Assembly: GCA_963831385.1 (NCBI GenBank)
Contig: CAWHPW010000009.1
Location: forward strand, 51,023 to 115,022
DNA length: 64,000 nucleotides
From: JACVRX01 sp963831385
Lineage (GTDB): Bacteria; Actinomycetota; Actinomycetes; Jiangellales; Jiangellaceae
Direction: 5' to 3'
The first letter of the stretch is position 1, and each line of letters starts with the position of its first letter. Shown piece by piece: positions 25,154-33,982 of this stretch. A program made the translations under genes and the position numbers. The notes beneath the pieces were generated by a model. It worked only from the letters and a program-made list of their open reading frames with translations. It had not been told where the DNA came from and ran no database searches.

Positions 25154-26272
25154 TCAGGCTCCCACCTCGGCGTATGCGTCGGGATAGCGCACTCGCAAGT
25201 CGTCCAGCACCGCCGAGATCTGGGTTCCCACGTTCACATGGGCACTGGGCTTTCCTTGGAATTGGACGTCGACCCGCCGAGAGCCCCGGTGTAGGGCGCA
25301 GACGACCCAGTCGTCAGTGAGCACTGGGGAGCCCGACGACCCGCTGTCGGTGTCGGTGAAGTAGCGGATCTCGCGCTCGGTGGTGCCGTCGACGATGTTG
25401 TTGCGCAAGCCGATCCGCTTGGCCTTGCCGTTGGGGTGCTGGATGACGTTGACAGCGACGCTGTCCTCGAGTGCCGCCTCCAGCGCGCCGTGCCGAAACG
25501 GTAGTCCCGGTCGATCGGCGGGCTCGGCAAGCCGCAGCACGGCATAGTCGAGCTCAGATGACCAGGCGACAATGCCCGTACAAGCGGCGTCAGCGCCCTT
25601 CGCCTGCTCGTCGTCGTAATCGAAACTGACCACCGTCGCGCCAGCTTGGCTGGCGAGATCTGCGTCGCTGGCCTGCGGGACCGATCCGCCGACGGCTGAG
25701 CGTGCGTTCACCACGTGGTGGTTGGTGACCAGCAAGGTGGGCGTGATCAGCCAGCCGGTTCCACCGTGCGGGTACGCCGGAGCGCCCAGCGGCGTGCTCT
25801 TCGGGAGCCCGTTCTCGTAGGGAGGGACGGTGAGCCGTCCGACGGATCTGCCGGCGACGCTGCCTCGAGCGAGAAAGTCGAACGGAACCGTGTCGTCGGT
25901 GAAGACGACCCGCTCGTTGAGGTCGGCTGCGTCGGCGATCGGCCCGAGGTCGGGTTGTCCGGTCGCCTTCCGGGTCACTGTGTCCAGCGCCTGCTCGAAG
26001 GTTGCTCGCCGGCTCTGGTCGAGTGAGTGGCGTGCCGCGTTGTGCAGCCAGATCTGCAACGGAACCGTCCCGTCGACCAGTCGTTCGAGAGCGTTCAAGC
26101 TCATCAGGTCGAAGTCGATCTGCATGGCCGGAGCCGCGAGAATCGGGAGCGTCGCGACGTACTCCGCCATCACCCCGTCGAAGAGCAGTGGACGCCAGTG
26201 CGGGTCGGAGAATGACGCGATCGCAGCGGCACGCACCGGGTTGAGCTCCGCCTGATCGAGGTAGACCGTCAT
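25154..26272 (-). CDS. Trypsin-like serine protease with N-terminal effector-associated helical domain
   Basis: A 372-residue cytoplasmic protein without a signal peptide. Residues 1-110 form a helical domain (LERLVDGTVPLQIWLHNAAR) resembling the effector-associated domains (EADs) that link effectors to NTPases in bacterial conflict systems. Residues 160-350 are a trypsin-fold protease: LLVTNHHVV with His186, ELDYAVLRL with Asp242 and TDSGSSGSPV with Ser313. All three triad residues are present. It starts 3 bases after the end of the NTPase reading frame, so translation is probably coupled. The likely role is a protease switched on by the partner NTPases; the target is unknown. Confidence 0.85.
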   Translation of the reverse strand: MTVYLDQAELNPVRAAAIASFSDPHWRPLLFDGVMAEYVATLPILAAPAMQIDFDLMSLNALERLVDGTVPLQIWLHNAARHSLDQSRRATFEQALDTVTRKATGQPDLGPIADAADLNERVVFTDDTVPFDFLARGSVAGRSVGRLTVPPYENGLPKSTPLGAPAYPHGGTGWLITPTLLVTNHHVVNARSAVGGSVPQASDADLASQAGATVVSFDYDDEQAKGADAACTGIVAWSSELDYAVLRLAEPADRPGLPFRHGALEAALEDSVAVNVIQHPNGKAKRIGLRNNIVDGTTEREIRYFTDTDSGSSGSPVLTDDWVVCALHRGSRRVDVQFQGKPSAHVNVGTQISAVLDDLRVRYPDAYAEVGA

Positions 26273-26275
26273 CGC

Positions 26276-29225
26276 TCACCTCGCCTCCGTCGATGGCGGA
26301 CGTCCGGTACTCGGGTCGACCGCACCGGCCAGAGGCGACATCGCTGTCGCGACGCCGTCCCGCAGTCGGCCGCTGTCGTCGTCGATGGCGAGCAGCTCCT
26401 TGGCGACGCGATCAAGCGTGCCGGCCCGCTCTGCGCTCCGCAATGCACCCAGTACCTGTTCGGTCGTCGCATCGGCGGTGGGTGAGTCTGCGGGCGGGGA
26501 ATCCCAGCCCAGCCGTCGCAAGGTCTCGGCGACCGCTGGCCGCGCCACGACGGTGCCGACGATGGCATCTGCCAAGCGTGCGTAGGCGCCACTCGGAGCC
26601 GTCCGGGAGGCCGACCAGGTCGATGGCATGGGCGAGCACTCTTGGCCGTCGGCGACCCACTTCGGCCGCGATGGCACGGACCAGGGTGGGGCGGCGGGCA
26701 AGGGTCGAGTCGGGAAGAGACTCGACCCGGTGCACCAGCGCGGAGTCGACGTCGTCTTCGTCCGGGCTGTGTACCGACTCGTGCAGTTGGGCACGTTGCA
26801 ACATCACGCCAAGCGCGTCGAACTCACGGCTGAGACTGGTGGCGACCCGCTCAGCCTGGAGTAGGTCAGTGTCAGCTGCAGCGATGTCTCCGACTGCGCC
26901 GGCCACCGCGGCCGACGCCAGCAGCAGCTCGAAGTAGGCGTCGCCGCACCGCTCCACGCCCTCGTTGTCGAGTGCTTCGGTCACTTCTCGCTGCGCCTCG
27001 TCGACCCGGCCGGCGCGCAACAGGGCGTCGACAAGCAACGGGTACAGCGGGCTGCAGGTGGTCCACGGCCGCCGAGCGTTCATGGATTCCAGTGCATGGC
27101 CGACGAAGCCCTGGGCCAACAGGTTCTCGACTTCGACTGCGATGTTCTGTTCCCACTCGACTTGTTCGGACTCGACGACCAGGTCGTCGGGAACGTCCTG
27201 GCGCAACCTGTCGAGCAGCCGGGCGCTGCGAGCTGGCAACTCGCCGTCGACATCGACAAGGTAGCGGGCGGCCTCCGGGATCCACCGTTCCTTGACCGCG
27301 CGCTGATCACCGCCGAGCCGGAGCCGGTGGTAGATCTCTTCGGCACGATCCGCCGGGCTGTCGGAGGCGGCGTAGTAATCAACTGCGCTGCGCTCGATCG
27401 TCCGGGTGGCGGCCGTCTTGTCCTTTTCCAGTAGCTGCAGCATGATCCGCCGGACGTCGGGCCGGTGTTGGAGCACTTCGGGGGCGACGTGGTCGACCAG
27501 GTCCAGTTCCCGGGCCATCTCCGTGAACAGCACTCGGGCCCGCTCGAGGTCTGGTACGACGACGCCGCAGTGCGGAGCGAGGACCGTCATGATGATCTGC
27601 GGCGTGAGCCGCCGCAGTACCAGACCGGGATGCGCGAGTCGGCGTACCGCGCTGTTGGTGATGTGGTGCAGCAGGCGGTCGTAGAGCACGCCCTGGATCA
27701 GCATGTCGTCGACCGACCCGAACAGTCTCCGTCTCCGCGCCGGGAGAGTGTCGACCCAGTCTCCGGAACCGTCGGCATCGCCGGTCCGGTGAGCGGCGGC
27801 AGCTGCGAGATGCAGACTCAGCGGACTGCCGCCGACCCGATCGACGAGCGCGCTGGCCACCGGCGGTGCGACTCCCCTGGTCGTCAGGAAATGCAATGCG
27901 GCACCCCGGTCGAGCTCACCGAGCTCGATCGTCGGGATGTCCGCCACGTCGACCTCAGGATGGCCGACCGGGGCGCGCCCGGCGACGACCACGCGGGTGT
28001 CCGGGTAGGTACTACTCAGAGCGCCAAGCAGGGCCCAAAGGCGGTCGAGGATCGGCGATGCCCGGTATTGGGCTTCCTCGAACGAATCGAGGACGATGAG
28101 AAACGGCCGCTGCGCATCGGGAGTCCACTTCGCCGCGATGCGCGTCACCATCCCGAGTTCGGCAGCCATCTGGGCATCGTCGTCACGCGCGTTCACATAC
28201 ACGCGGTGCTGAACCCCTCGGCCGAGGGTGCGGGTCGTCGCGATGGCCTGCCACTCGTCGGTCTCCTCCTGCTCCTCGCTCCGCTGCCGCGCTATGGCCC
28301 GGCAGCGGGCCGCCAACGCGGTGAAGAGCTCGGCGTGCCGCGGGTACAGAGAGGCAAGCTGGCGGGCCATTTCGCCGATCATCGACATGGGCTCGTGGAT
28401 GGAGATGGTGGCCCGTTCGAAGTCGACGTAGACGAATGGGAAGTCGGACTTCAACGCGGTCACGTGGTCGAGCAGGAAACGCGCGATGAGCGTGCTCTTG
28501 CCGATCCCGCCCGGCCCGTAAACGACCAGCGGCAGCCGTGGCCGGTCGTCGGCACCTTGTTCGGACTTTGCCCGGCCGTACTGGGCGATCTTCCCCCGCC
28601 AGGACGTCGCCGGCAGAACGCCGACGTGGCGCCGCAGCCGTTCCAGCTCCCGGGTGCGCCCTTCGAACCGATTTCGCAGCAGCCTTTCTAACGGCTCGAC
28701 GAGACGCCGCTGCTCGAGCCGGATACGTAGGTCGTCATCGGACGGCAAGCCGGTGACTCCGCGGACCTGGGAGAGCCTGCCCACTGCTTCGCGGACCCGG
28801 CACAGCGTGTCCGTGTCGGCCGTCTCGAGGTCAGGCAGTTCCCCCCGAAGGAAACCGAGCTCGATGCGCTCCGTGCTGTCCTCGGGATACCGGTCGATGT
28901 TCGCCTCCAGGGCACGCAATGCCTCGTCCGAGCCGGAAAACGACCGCAGGGCACGATCACGTACTTCTGGCTTGAGCGACCATTCCGCGCCGGTGAGCCC
29001 GCCCCTCGTCGTCGAGTCGTCGACGAGCTGCAGCACCGCCCCGCCGGCAACCGTGTCTTCCGGCGTGCGCAGTGTGGTCGGGTCGAACGTTGTCAGCAGC
29101 GACGCCGCCTTGCGACATGCCTGCCGTTCCGGCGCCACGCGGGACTCCTCGAGCTGGCGAACCTGGAGTCGTTCGCGGAGGCGGTCGGCAACCCCTTCCG
29201 GAGAGCGATCAAGCGGCGAGGACAT
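26276..29225 (-). CDS. STAND-type P-loop NTPase with TPR-like C-terminus, frameshifted near the end
   Basis: A protein of about 980 residues. A helical N-terminal region of 200 residues precedes the ATPase: Walker A VVYGPGGIGKST (237-245), Walker B PFLIVLDSFEEA (376-380 for LIVLD), sensor RVVVAGRAP and GGSPLSLHLAA, the GxP motif of STAND ATPases. TPR-like helices follow (for example VDALLRAGRVDEAQREVTEAL). At about 26592 the frame breaks: the first frame turns into arginine-rich nonsense and stops at 26412, while the next frame reads YARLADAIVGTVVARPAV and ends at 26276, exactly 3 bases before the protease ATG. A single indel, real or a sequencing error, is the simplest explanation. The ATG at 29225 overlaps the upstream gene by 17 bases. 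Confidence 0.8.
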
Positions 29226-30333
29226 CGATGGCTCCTTCGGCCGCGGCCCGGAGGGCTTGCATGTAGGAGCCCCCCTGTGCCTCGGCCTGGCGCGCCGCAC
29301 CGAGGACCTCGTCGACGACAGCCGACACGTATTGACCGAGCTGTGTCCCGTCGGCCGGGTTTGTGCCGTTGACCGGGCGCGACACCTTGGTGAGGTAGCC
29401 CGTGAAGAACGTCCGCACGTCTGACTCGGAGGCTCTGCGCACCTGGTCGGGGTGGACTTGCTTGCGCGGCAACGGAATGTCGGCCAGGTGATCGTCGTAG
29501 CCGAGCAGTATCAGCCGCGGACGCTTCTCACCGGGGGGAGGTGTCATTTCCTTGATAGCAATCGCCAGTTGCGCAATGAACTCCACGACGTCGGATCCGG
29601 GGTCGAGTTCGTTGCACTGGTCGAACACGAACCACCACCACGGCCGGCCCTGCGCCCGGCGCGCCTGCTCGACCAGCCAGAGCGCCCAGTAGCGCAGCCG
29701 CTTGGTCGGGTCGTCGACGGGTTCCGGACGGAGGTCGGGATGGATCCGGACGGCGAGATCGCGCACGACGTCAGCGGCGGTCGCCCGGTCGGCGTCGACC
29801 TTGACCGGGTTGATCCGGCACCACGGGGACAGGTGCTGGAGCAACGAAAACGTGTAGGACCGCCCGGCCCGACGCTCTCCGGTCACGCGCAGCACCAGCG
29901 GCTCAGGGATGTCCGCCGGTGGGTCTACCAGGAGGCGGATGGTGGACCGCACCTGCTGGCGGTCGATGAACACCTCACCGGAGCTGGTGACGAACGCGGA
30001 GTACGGGTCGTCGCTGTCGAGTGTCACCTTCTCGGCGCACAGCCGATCCAGGTAGGAGGTCAGCTTGGACAACGCAGGAAGGACACTGACCGCCGGGTGA
30101 CGGCACAACGCCTCAAGCAGCTGGATCGACAGCGGCCGTTCCTCGGACAGATCCGCCACCTTGGCTTGACTCACCACCATGTCGGCGTTCTGGGCCGGGA
30201 TGTTGGTGAGCGGCCACTGGTCGACCTTGTCGGGAAAGTACATCTTCAGGACGGGATACGGATTGGTCATCCCGAACAGGTGGTCTACTGCCAGCCAGCG
30301 GACCAGCGTCCACTCTTCCTCGCTCAGAGGCAT
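29209..30333 (-). CDS. P-loop-like protein with degenerate Walker A, first gene of the NTPase-protease operon
   Basis: A 374-residue protein. Residues 1-100 are helical and may be an adaptor domain (SEEEWTLVRWLAVDHLFG). A nucleotide-binding-like core follows: LVLRVTGERRAGRSYTF at 147-162, where G152 to S159 fits GxxxxGKS but with Arg for the Lys, then PWWWFVFDQCNELD with Asp238 at the Walker B place and RLILLGYDD as a sensor-like strand. The loss of the lysine suggests weak or no hydrolysis, as in inactive STAND-like scaffolds. The ATG at 30333 has GAGGGG 8 bases upstream. It is the first of four minus-strand genes. Confidence 0.75.
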   Translation of the reverse strand: MPLSEEEWTLVRWLAVDHLFGMTNPYPVLKMYFPDKVDQWPLTNIPAQNADMVVSQAKVADLSEERPLSIQLLEALCRHPAVSVLPALSKLTSYLDRLCAEKVTLDSDDPYSAFVTSSGEVFIDRQQVRSTIRLLVDPPADIPEPLVLRVTGERRAGRSYTFSLLQHLSPWCRINPVKVDADRATAADVVRDLAVRIHPDLRPEPVDDPTKRLRYWALWLVEQARRAQGRPWWWFVFDQCNELDPGSDVVEFIAQLAIAIKEMTPPPGEKRPRLILLGYDDHLADIPLPRKQVHPDQVRRASESDVRTFFTGYLTKVSRPVNGTNPADGTQLGQYVSAVVDEVLGAARQAEAQGGSYMQALRAAAEGAIDVLAA

Positions 30334-30446
30334 GTCAGCCCCTCTTTCCCCGAGTCTCCTGTGAGGAAGAGCAGGCATTGGCCGTCGTGATACGCACATT
30401 GCCGGGGGCGGCGGCGCTGACCTGCCCCCGGCAATCTGTGAATGGC

Positions 30447-30992
30447 CTACCAGCTGTGTGCGATGTCGATCACGATCCGGCTGCCGGAGCCGGGGCCGTC
30501 GAGAGCGAAGACACGGAAGGGCAACCGGGCCCGGACGCCCAGGCCGAGAGTGGTCACGCCTTCGTAGGTGCCGGCGAACACGACCTGACGGAACGTGCGC
30601 CACCCGGCGACGTTCACGACCTCGTTCCGATTTGCCGGAAGGAAGGTCTGGTTGTAGTCCGCGTCGTGTGCCGGCGCGAGCAGGGAGACCTGAAGCTTCG
30701 CCCCGCCGCGCACCGGGATCACCGCGCCGGAGCCGTCGGACTGAACGGCAGGCACGTACTCGACCCGGTAGCCGTCGGCCTTGCCGCGAAGATCCAGGAC
30801 GAGGCGGTCGAAGCACTCATGCCGGCCGGCCCGGACCTTGACGAGCGGAGCCTGGCTCATCTCGTCGTGGCTCTCGGGCAGCGAACCCCAGGTAATGCTG
30901 CAGTGCGGGCTTGCCCCCGCCGCCGCAGGTACTACCAGCCCGGCCGTCGTGGCGACGATGACGGCCGCAATCGGTGCGATCCATCTGCGCAT
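30447..30992 (-). CDS. Secreted AMIN-like domain protein
   Basis: A 181-residue exported protein. The signal peptide MRRWIAPIAAVIVATTAGLVV is followed by an alanine-rich cleavage region. The mature part has RAGRHECFDRLVLDLRG, VEYVPAV, FRQVVFAGTYEGVTTLGLGV and SRIVIDIAHSW, the pattern of the actinobacterial AMIN-like beta domain, which may bind cell-wall polymers. Two cysteines (near 34 and 60) could pair. The ATG at 30992 has GGAGG about 6 bases upstream; a TTG 12 bases earlier includes that site and is unlikely. Confidence 0.82.
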   Translation of the reverse strand: MRRWIAPIAAVIVATTAGLVVPAAAGASPHCSITWGSLPESHDEMSQAPLVKVRAGRHECFDRLVLDLRGKADGYRVEYVPAVQSDGSGAVIPVRGGAKLQVSLLAPAHDADYNQTFLPANRNEVVNVAGWRTFRQVVFAGTYEGVTTLGLGVRARLPFRVFALDGPGSGSRIVIDIAHSW

Positions 30993-31055
30993 GTGGTCCT
31001 CCAACCCCCTGATGCCGATCTGGCAGAGGGAAGACGCCGTGCGGCCCAGGACGGT

Positions 31056-31446
31056 TTACGTCTGCACGCGGCGGGCCAGCTGGGCGAGCTCGATTCGGTT
31101 GGCGGTGCCGGTCTTGTGCAGCAGGTGGGAGACGTGCACGCTGACGGTCGCGCCGCCGTCAGAGGCAGGAATGGCACAGCTAGCGACGTCAGCGGGAGGC
31201 GCGGCGCCCGTAGCACGTCGACCTCCGCGGCCAAGTGTGAACGGGCCTCACGCACCAACGCGGTTTGCCGACTCCAGCCTCGCCGGAGATCAACAGCGCG
31301 CCAGCCTCACCCTGAGCGGCAGCCGTTATGAGCTCGACAACGGCGTCGATCTCGCCGGCACGGCCCGCCAGCGGCCGACGGGCCGCCGCTGCTCGGTCCG
31401 CCACCCCATCGAGTGTGCCACCGCGGCGCACCGCAACGCTTCCCAT
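31056..31446 (-). pseudogene. Remnant of a LuxR-family ATPase regulator, internally deleted
   Basis: An ATG at 31446 begins a frame containing RRPLAGRAGEIDAVVELI and LLISGEAGVGKPRW, the N-terminal Walker A region of a large LuxR-type ATPase regulator, with Pro where Thr/Ser is expected. After a frame change, the last bases before the TAA at 31056 read VSVHVSHLLHKTGTANRIEL and end ARRVQT, the recognition helix and tail of a LuxR HTH. About 800 codons that should lie between are missing. It is a deletion relic, not a working gene. Confidence 0.75.
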
Positions 31447-31566
31447 AGGCAGTGGCGATCCCGAACATGAGGGGTCATCCCCGTCATCTGAGGGTTCGCA
31501 CCCGATGGCGTACAGCCTCTTGCGGCGGAGCGTGGAAGCACCACAACAACGCCTCAGGAGGCAGCC

Positions 31567-31800
31567 ATGAACCGCACCCAGCTTCTCGGCCGCTGCGCCG
31601 CAGCGACCGCAGCAGCAGCCATCATCGCCGGACTGGCGGCCATCCCGGCCACAGCCCGACCCGACCCCGGAGAACCGGTCCCTGTCCTGTTCCCGTCCGA
31701 CGGCAACTGCTCGATCAGCCGCATCGACACCCAACTCGTCCGGTGCGACGACCTCACCGGCGGCGGCATCCCAGCGCCGCTGTGGGTGCCCGAGCTCTGA
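31567..31800 (+). CDS. Small secreted protein
   Basis: A 77-residue protein with a clear signal peptide (CAAATAAAAIIAGLAAIPATA, cut near residue 30) and a short mature part of about 47 residues with two cysteines (GNCSISRIDTQLVRCDD) that probably form a disulfide. An AGGAGG ribosome site lies 5 bases before the ATG. Function unknown; its small size suggests an extracellular binding or signalling peptide. Confidence 0.75.
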   Translation: MNRTQLLGRCAAATAAAAIIAGLAAIPATARPDPGEPVPVLFPSDGNCSISRIDTQLVRCDDLTGGGIPAPLWVPEL

Positions 31801-32056
31801 CCGCGCAGCGCGAAACTTGGGCCTCCGCAGCCGATCCCGCGGAGGCCCAACGTCGTGGCCCGATGAGTTTCGGCGACCGGCTCGGTCAGTGAAGGTAGGT
31901 GGGTCGGAGAAACCAGCTCGGGAGGGCCGCTGGCAAGATCGCGGAGGCGGTATCAGATGGACGCTTCCTCGGCTTGGCAGGTGACTTCCACAGTGTGCCG
32001 CTGCCGGTTCTGGTGCCGGCGCAAGCGTCGTTCTATCGGGATGAGGAGTGAAGGTT

Positions 32057-32653
32057 GTGACTGCAGTCGTTGCCCAGATCACCCAGTCGCTCGACGGCTA
32101 CGTGGCAGGTCCCGACGACGGACCGGGTAAGGGTCTCGGTGAGGGTGGTGAGCGCCTGCACTATTGGGTGTTCAACGGGCCGTGGACCTACGCGGAGGAG
32201 CCGACGGGTGAGGCGAGCGGGGTCGACAAGGAGATTCTCGACGAGGGCAGCGGGCGAACTGGGGCCGTCATCGGCGGCCGGTCGACTTATGACGCGGCTG
32301 AAGCCTGGGGTGGGGAGAACCCGTGGGGCATCCCGTTCTTCATCCTCACGCACCGAACCGAGGACGAGCCGCCCAACGGTGGGTTCACCTTCGTGTCCGG
32401 GCTGGACTCTGCGCTGGAACAGGCGCGTGCGGCGGCGGGAGAGAACGACGTCGGGATCATGGGTGGCGCGGACACCATCCGCCAGGCACTGGCCGGCGGC
32501 CATGTGGACGAACTGGCGGTGACGATCGCGCCGGTCGTGCTCGGCGGCGGTAAGCGGCTGTTCGAGGGGTTCGACCGCAGCGTCGATCTGCAGCAGGTGG
32601 ACGCACGTCAGTCGAAGTGGGCGACGCATCTGCGGTACTTGGTCGTGAAGTAG
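32057..32653 (+). CDS. Dihydrofolate reductase / RibD C-terminal family protein
   Basis: A 198-residue reductase-fold protein. It has VAQITQSLDGYVAGPDDG at the N-terminus, GAVIGGRSTYDAAEAWGG near 75, PFFILTHR, VGIMGGADTIRQALAGGHVDEL near 140 and IAPVVLGGGKRLFEGF. These are hallmarks of YyaP/YwjB-like dihydrofolate reductase family proteins, which probably use NADPH but whose substrates are mostly unknown. The GTG at 32057 has GAGGAG 8 bases upstream; a GTG at 32048 overlaps that site. Confidence 0.9.
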   Translation: MTAVVAQITQSLDGYVAGPDDGPGKGLGEGGERLHYWVFNGPWTYAEEPTGEASGVDKEILDEGSGRTGAVIGGRSTYDAAEAWGGENPWGIPFFILTHRTEDEPPNGGFTFVSGLDSALEQARAAAGENDVGIMGGADTIRQALAGGHVDELAVTIAPVVLGGGKRLFEGFDRSVDLQQVDARQSKWATHLRYLVVK

Positions 32654-32687
32654 CGGCGCAGCGGCCCGGATCGTCCAGGATGGCCGC

Positions 32688-33289
32688 ATGGGTGCACATG
32701 ACGAAGCGGAACGCGTTCATCCGCCGACCCGCGCGGCCTGGCGCAGGTGGTTGAACTCGCACCACGACACCTCGACCGGAGTGTGGTTCGTCTCCTGGCG
32801 CAAGCATGTCGGCAAGAGCGGACCTCGCTACGAGGACGCCGTCGAGGAGGCATTGTGCTTCGGCTGGATCGACAGCATTGCCCGCAAATTGGACGACGAC
32901 CGGACGATGCTGTGGTTCTCGCCCGAGGAAACCAGGCAGCGGCTGGGCTCGGCCGAACAAGGAGCGGGTAGAGCGGCTGACCGCGGCCGGCGTGATGACG
33001 CCCTGCTGGCCAACGGGTGATCGATGCAGCACGCGCCGACGGGTCGTGGTCGCGTCTCGACGACGTGGAGAACTTGGTCGTGCCCGACGATCTTGCGGCC
33101 GCGCTCGACAGCCGACCGCCGGCTCGCGAGCACTGGGACGCATTTCCCCGCTCGGTGCGCCGGGGCATCCTGGAATGGATCGTGCAGGCGAAGCGGGACG
33201 CCACCCGAGCCGCTCGAATCGAGGAAACCGCTCGGCTAGCGCAGCAGAACGAACGCGCCAACCAGTGGCGGCCCAAGGACAAGGCCTGA
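32688..33289 (+). pseudogene. YdeI/OmpD-associated family gene broken by two single-base shifts
   Basis: Read in three successive frames the sequence gives a complete family member of about 200 residues: MGAHDEAERVHPPTRAAWRR and EEALCFGWIDSIARKLDDD in the first frame, then RKPGSGWARPNKERVERLTA after a shift at about 32924, then VIDAARADGSWSRLDDVENL after a shift in a C-run at 33001-33003. The TGA is at 33287. As it stands translation stops early at about 33018. Both shifts look like single extra bases, so either recent decay or sequence error. Confidence 0.8.
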
Positions 33290-33405
33290 GCGCTCCGCCT
33301 GCACCTCGTTCTTCGGCACGTTTGGCGTCGGGCAGCCGGTTGGGCGGCATACTCGACGCTCGACAGGTCCGCAGGGGCCGAGTTCGTAGAGAGGCAAAGG
33401 ACGCC

Positions 33406-33969
33406 ATGGCCACAGATTTCAACGACCTGCTGTCCCAGATCCCGATGAACCAACTCGCCCAGCAGTTGGGCGTCGACGAGCAGACGGCGGAGCAGGCCAC
33501 CCGCCAGGCGCTTCCGGCGCTGCTGGGTGGCATGCAGGCCAACGCCCATGACCCAGCAGGCGCTGCATCGCTGAGCCAGGCCCTCGGCCAGCACGACGAC
33601 AACCTGCTCGACGGCGGGGTCGACTTCGGTCAGGTCGACACCGACGACGGCGACAAGATCGTCAGTAACGTCTTCGGCGACAACCGCGAACAGGTGGTGA
33701 ACCAACTCGGCGGGTTCGGCGGCGGCGCGGGTGGCGGAAGCAGCCTCATTGCCAAGCTCCTGCCAATGCTGGCTCCCATCGTGATGTCGTATCTGGCCAA
33801 GCAGTTCAGCCAGCGCGGCGGCGGCAGCACGACGACGACCTCAGCGACCGGTGGCAGCGCAGGCGGCCTGGAAGACCTGCTCGGCGGCCTGCTGGGTGGT
33901 GGCCAAAGCGGGGCCGGCGGCGGCATCGGCGACCTGCTTGGTGGGCTGCTCGGAGGCGGCCGCCGCTAA
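33406..33969 (+). CDS. DUF937 domain protein
   Basis: A 187-residue cytoplasmic protein. The first 110 residues match DUF937: FNDLLSQIPMNQLAQQLGVD, QALPALLGGMQANAHDP and VSNVFGDNREQVVNQLGG. A glycine-rich C-terminal part with repeated LEDLLGGLLGGGQ and IGDLLGGLLGGGRR follows a Ser/Thr linker. Members are abundant in actinobacteria and of unknown role. The ATG at 33406 is preceded by a purine-rich stretch. Confidence 0.85.
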   Translation: MATDFNDLLSQIPMNQLAQQLGVDEQTAEQATRQALPALLGGMQANAHDPAGAASLSQALGQHDDNLLDGGVDFGQVDTDDGDKIVSNVFGDNREQVVNQLGGFGGGAGGGSSLIAKLLPMLAPIVMSYLAKQFSQRGGGSTTTTSATGGSAGGLEDLLGGLLGGGQSGAGGGIGDLLGGLLGGGRR

Positions 33970-33982
33970 GAGACCCGTGTCG

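Noticed and set aside
26560..26630. Programmed ribosomal frameshifting in the STAND NTPase gene
   Set aside because: No slippery heptamer or downstream structure at the switch point; an indel explains it more simply.
27465..28691. 408-codon plus-strand frame opposite the STAND NTPase
   Set aside because: Antisense shadow; no motif, and the minus strand has Walker A and B motifs.
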